Origin: Tenacibaculum pelagium
GTDB lineage: Bacteria; Bacteroidota; Bacteroidia; Flavobacteriales; Flavobacteriaceae
NCBI RefSeq assembly: GCF_014062345.1
Contig: NZ_JACGLS010000002.1
Location: forward strand, 248,001 to 312,000
DNA length: 64,000 nucleotides
Direction of reading: 5' to 3'
Shown here: one piece after another, positions 62,166-64,000 of the stretch
Layout: each line of letters begins with the position of its first letter
Numbering within the stretch: the stretch's first letter is position 1
The notes under the pieces: generated by a model
Told to the model about the DNA's origin: nothing
The model's input: the letters and a program-made list of their open reading frames with translations, nothing else
Database searches by the model: none
Translations under genes and position numbers: made by a program

Positions 62166-63941
62166 ATGTCAAAAGCAAAAAACATATTTAAAAAAATACT
62201 GATTTGGAGGTACAAACACATTTCTGAACGTCAGTTTATTTATGTTTTAAGTATACTCGTTGGCTTTTTAGCAGGTATTGGTACCTTAATCTTAAAAAAT
62301 CTTACTTCTTTTTTTCAAACAATCCTAGAGGGGAAATTTATTAAAGACATTCATCACTCTTTGTATTTCATATTCCCTATTATTGGTTTGATTTTAGTGT
62401 ATTACATTAAAAAAAGATTTATAAAAAAAGAAATCGGACATGGTATTTCTACAACTTTGCATGCAATTTCTAAGCGTAGCGGAATTATAGAAAAGTATAA
62501 AATCTATGCCTCGTTAATTACCGCACCAATAACTGTTGGATTTGGAGGGTCGGTAGGTTTACAAGGACCAGCAGTAAGTACTGGAGCAGCTTTAGGCTCT
62601 ACTGTTTCTCAGCTCTTTCACATGAATTCAAAAACAAGAATGTTATTAATAGGGTGTGCAACAGCAGGAGCAATGTCGTCAATGTTTAAAGCACCAGTTG
62701 CCGCAATTATTTTTGCAGTTGAAATTTTTAGTTTAGATCTTGCTTTTGCATCATTAGTTCCTTTATTACTAGCATCAGTTTCTGCCGTAGTAACTTCCTA
62801 CTTTTTCTTTGAAAATGATGCTTTATTAGGCTTCGAATTAAAAGACATATTTCAAATAAAAGATATCTTTTATTACGTTTTATTAGGTTTCGGAACAGGT
62901 TTGGCTTCAGTTTATTTTTCAAAAATTTACTTTGGTATCACCTCTTTTTTCAAGCCTTTTAAAAAACCTATTCATCGATTAATTATTGGGGGTATCGCTA
63001 TTGGACTGATGTTATATTTTCTTCCACCTCTTTATGGTGAAGGATATGGGTTGATTAATAATTTATTAGAAGGCAATACACAAGAAGCTTTGAAAGACCT
63101 TCCTTATCAAATAGATTTTAAAAATGTTTGGATTGTTATTTCATTCCTTTTATTAATCACGCTTTTTAAAGCAATTGCCATGACTACAACTTTTGCCGCT
63201 GGAGGTATTGGGGGTATTTTCATTCCAACGCTAGTTATGGGAAGTGCTATAGGAAATGTATTAGCAAAAATTATTAATCAATTAGGAGGGAATATCTCAG
63301 AAAGTAATTTTACCCTAATTGGTATGACTGGACTGATGGCTGGTGTATTACATGCTCCTTTAACAGCTATTTTCTTGATTGCAGAAATAACAGGCGGTTA
63401 TGATTTATTTGTCCCTCTAATGTTGGTTGCAGCCATTTCTTATGCAGTTACAAAATACTTTATATCTAATTCCATTTACACAGTAGAATTAGCTAAAAGA
63501 GGAGAATTAATTACACATAATAAAGATAAAAATGTGTTAATGATGATGAAGATTGATAAGTTGATTGAAACCAATTTTAAATCCACTCATCCTGATACAT
63601 TATTAGGCACCATGCTAAAAACCTCCGTTGCTAATTCTAACAGAAATATTTTTCCTGTGATTAATGAGGATTCTCAATTTTTAGGAATTGTGTTATTAGA
63701 CGATATCCGACCAATTATGTTTGATAGTGAAATGTATGACAAAGTAACTGTAGAAACATTTATGAGAAGTGCTCCGGCTGTTATTTTCCACAATGATTCA
63801 GTAGAAAAAGTAATGGAAAAGTTTAAGCAAAGTGACGCATGGAATTTACCTGTTGTTAAAAACCAAAAATACATAGGGTTTATATCTAAATCAAAGCTAC
63901 TAACTGCTTATAGAAAAAAGCTAATTGAAGTTACTTCTTAG
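62166..63941 (+). CDS. ClC chloride channel/transporter with C-terminal CBS domains and a Gln at the gate
   Basis: 591 residues from the ATG at 62166. ClC signatures are GHGISTTLHAIS (GSGIP position), GGSVGLQGPAVSTGAALGS (GREGP position) and GGIGGIFIPTLVMGSAIG (GxFxP). In the second motif the gating glutamate of classical ClC proteins is Gln133. Two CBS domains follow at the C-terminus (about residues 450-585), typical of nucleotide-regulated ClCs. It moves chloride or another anion in the inner membrane. Whether it acts as a channel or exchanger is open. Its end overlaps the convergent gene by 11 nt. Confidence 0.92.
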   Translation: MSKAKNIFKKILIWRYKHISERQFIYVLSILVGFLAGIGTLILKNLTSFFQTILEGKFIKDIHHSLYFIFPIIGLILVYYIKKRFIKKEIGHGISTTLHAISKRSGIIEKYKIYASLITAPITVGFGGSVGLQGPAVSTGAALGSTVSQLFHMNSKTRMLLIGCATAGAMSSMFKAPVAAIIFAVEIFSLDLAFASLVPLLLASVSAVVTSYFFFENDALLGFELKDIFQIKDIFYYVLLGFGTGLASVYFSKIYFGITSFFKPFKKPIHRLIIGGIAIGLMLYFLPPLYGEGYGLINNLLEGNTQEALKDLPYQIDFKNVWIVISFLLLITLFKAIAMTTTFAAGGIGGIFIPTLVMGSAIGNVLAKIINQLGGNISESNFTLIGMTGLMAGVLHAPLTAIFLIAEITGGYDLFVPLMLVAAISYAVTKYFISNSIYTVELAKRGELITHNKDKNVLMMMKIDKLIETNFKSTHPDTLLGTMLKTSVANSNRNIFPVINEDSQFLGIVLLDDIRPIMFDSEMYDKVTVETFMRSAPAVIFHNDSVEKVMEKFKQSDAWNLPVVKNQKYIGFISKSKLLTAYRKKLIEVTS

Positions 63942-64000
63942 CTAAAAAATCAACCATTTTATCTGGAAAATCAGTAAAACCTCCATCTATATTTGCTTCA
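63931..64000 (-). CDS. Glycerophosphodiester phosphodiesterase, C-terminal end only
   Basis: The minus strand encodes the last 22 residues of a protein, ANIDGGFTDFPDKMVDFLAK and one more Lys, ending at TAA (63931-63933). The DG-x-x-TD-x-P pattern is the conserved C-terminus of GDPD-family enzymes, which hydrolyse glycerophosphodiesters. The rest of the gene lies beyond the window. The gene overlaps the 3' end of the ClC gene by 11 nt. Confidence 0.72.
   Translation of the reverse strand, partial: EANIDGGFTDFPDKMVDFLAKK

Overview
The window is a 64 kb piece of an AT-rich chromosome from a member of the Bacteroidota, most likely a marine Flavobacteriaceae (Tenacibaculum/Polaribacter-like; this placement is inference). 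Supporting signs are the Bat aerotolerance operon, the CtaB-CoxIII-CoxIII-CoxIV-SCO-DUF420 gene order, DUF4270 and DUF6503 families, the absence of Shine-Dalgarno sequences, and the Bacteroidota promoter boxes (TTG about 18 nt upstream of TAnnTTTG). Coding density is high, intergenic gaps are short and many genes are separated by strong intrinsic terminators. No insertion sequence, prophage, rRNA operon or CRISPR array was seen.

Layout. 1-4.1 kb: end of the Bat operon (batB partial, batC, batD, batE). 4.2-8.9 kb: a small exported protein, two SulP anion transporters and a beta-carbonic anhydrase, which look like an inorganic-carbon uptake set. 8.9-13.6 kb: housekeeping and cell-envelope genes (CvpA, SDR, TlpA-like thioredoxin, YraN, LD-carboxypeptidase). 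13.7-20.1 kb: metG and tex, with a two-gene AAA_15 ATPase-RloB module between them that resembles a defence system. 20.1-23.1 kb: short SSB, GNAT acetyltransferase overlapping a zinc-ribbon gene, two related DUF3592-type membrane proteins and a CBS protein. 23.2-29.8 kb: M28 peptidase, MORN-type protein, dodecin, DUF1304, MscS, tsaB and a TolC-type efflux protein. 30-35 kb (minus strand): late part of the cytochrome c oxidase cluster, read from ctaB. 35.1-35.5 kb: one tRNA-Gly and two tandem tRNA-Leu genes behind a textbook promoter. 35.6-41.5 kb: an arsenosugar biosynthesis cluster (peroxidase-like protein, ArsS, exported rhodanese, glycosyltransferase, purine nucleoside phosphorylase, ArsM) flanked by a DUF547 gene and a membrane-bound methyltransferase. 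41.6-44.3 kb: three unrelated same-strand genes separated by structured junctions. 44.4-64 kb: radA, a YbhN-type membrane protein, panD, panC, a glycogen-synthase-like N-terminal domain, DUF4270 lipoprotein, glmS, nuclease/phosphatase, gdhA, pheS, AGCS symporter, aspS, DUF6503, YfcC transporter, a ClC channel and the end of a glycerophosphodiester phosphodiesterase.

The most unusual feature is the 41.6-44.3 kb stretch. Two junctions share one design: AAC, 3 nt, an imperfect stem with a common TATAATT...AATCATA core, 6 nt, GTT. For two of the three genes, the 9 bp at the start of the unit (GTTGGCAAA; GTTGTATGC) are the exact reverse complement of the 9 bp that open the junction at its own 3' end (TTTGCCAAC; GCATACAAC). 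That is the logic of integron gene cassettes with attC sites, but the sequences do not fit the classical attC consensus and no integrase is present in the window. The AAA_15-RloB pair and the arsenosugar cluster are the next most interesting regions.
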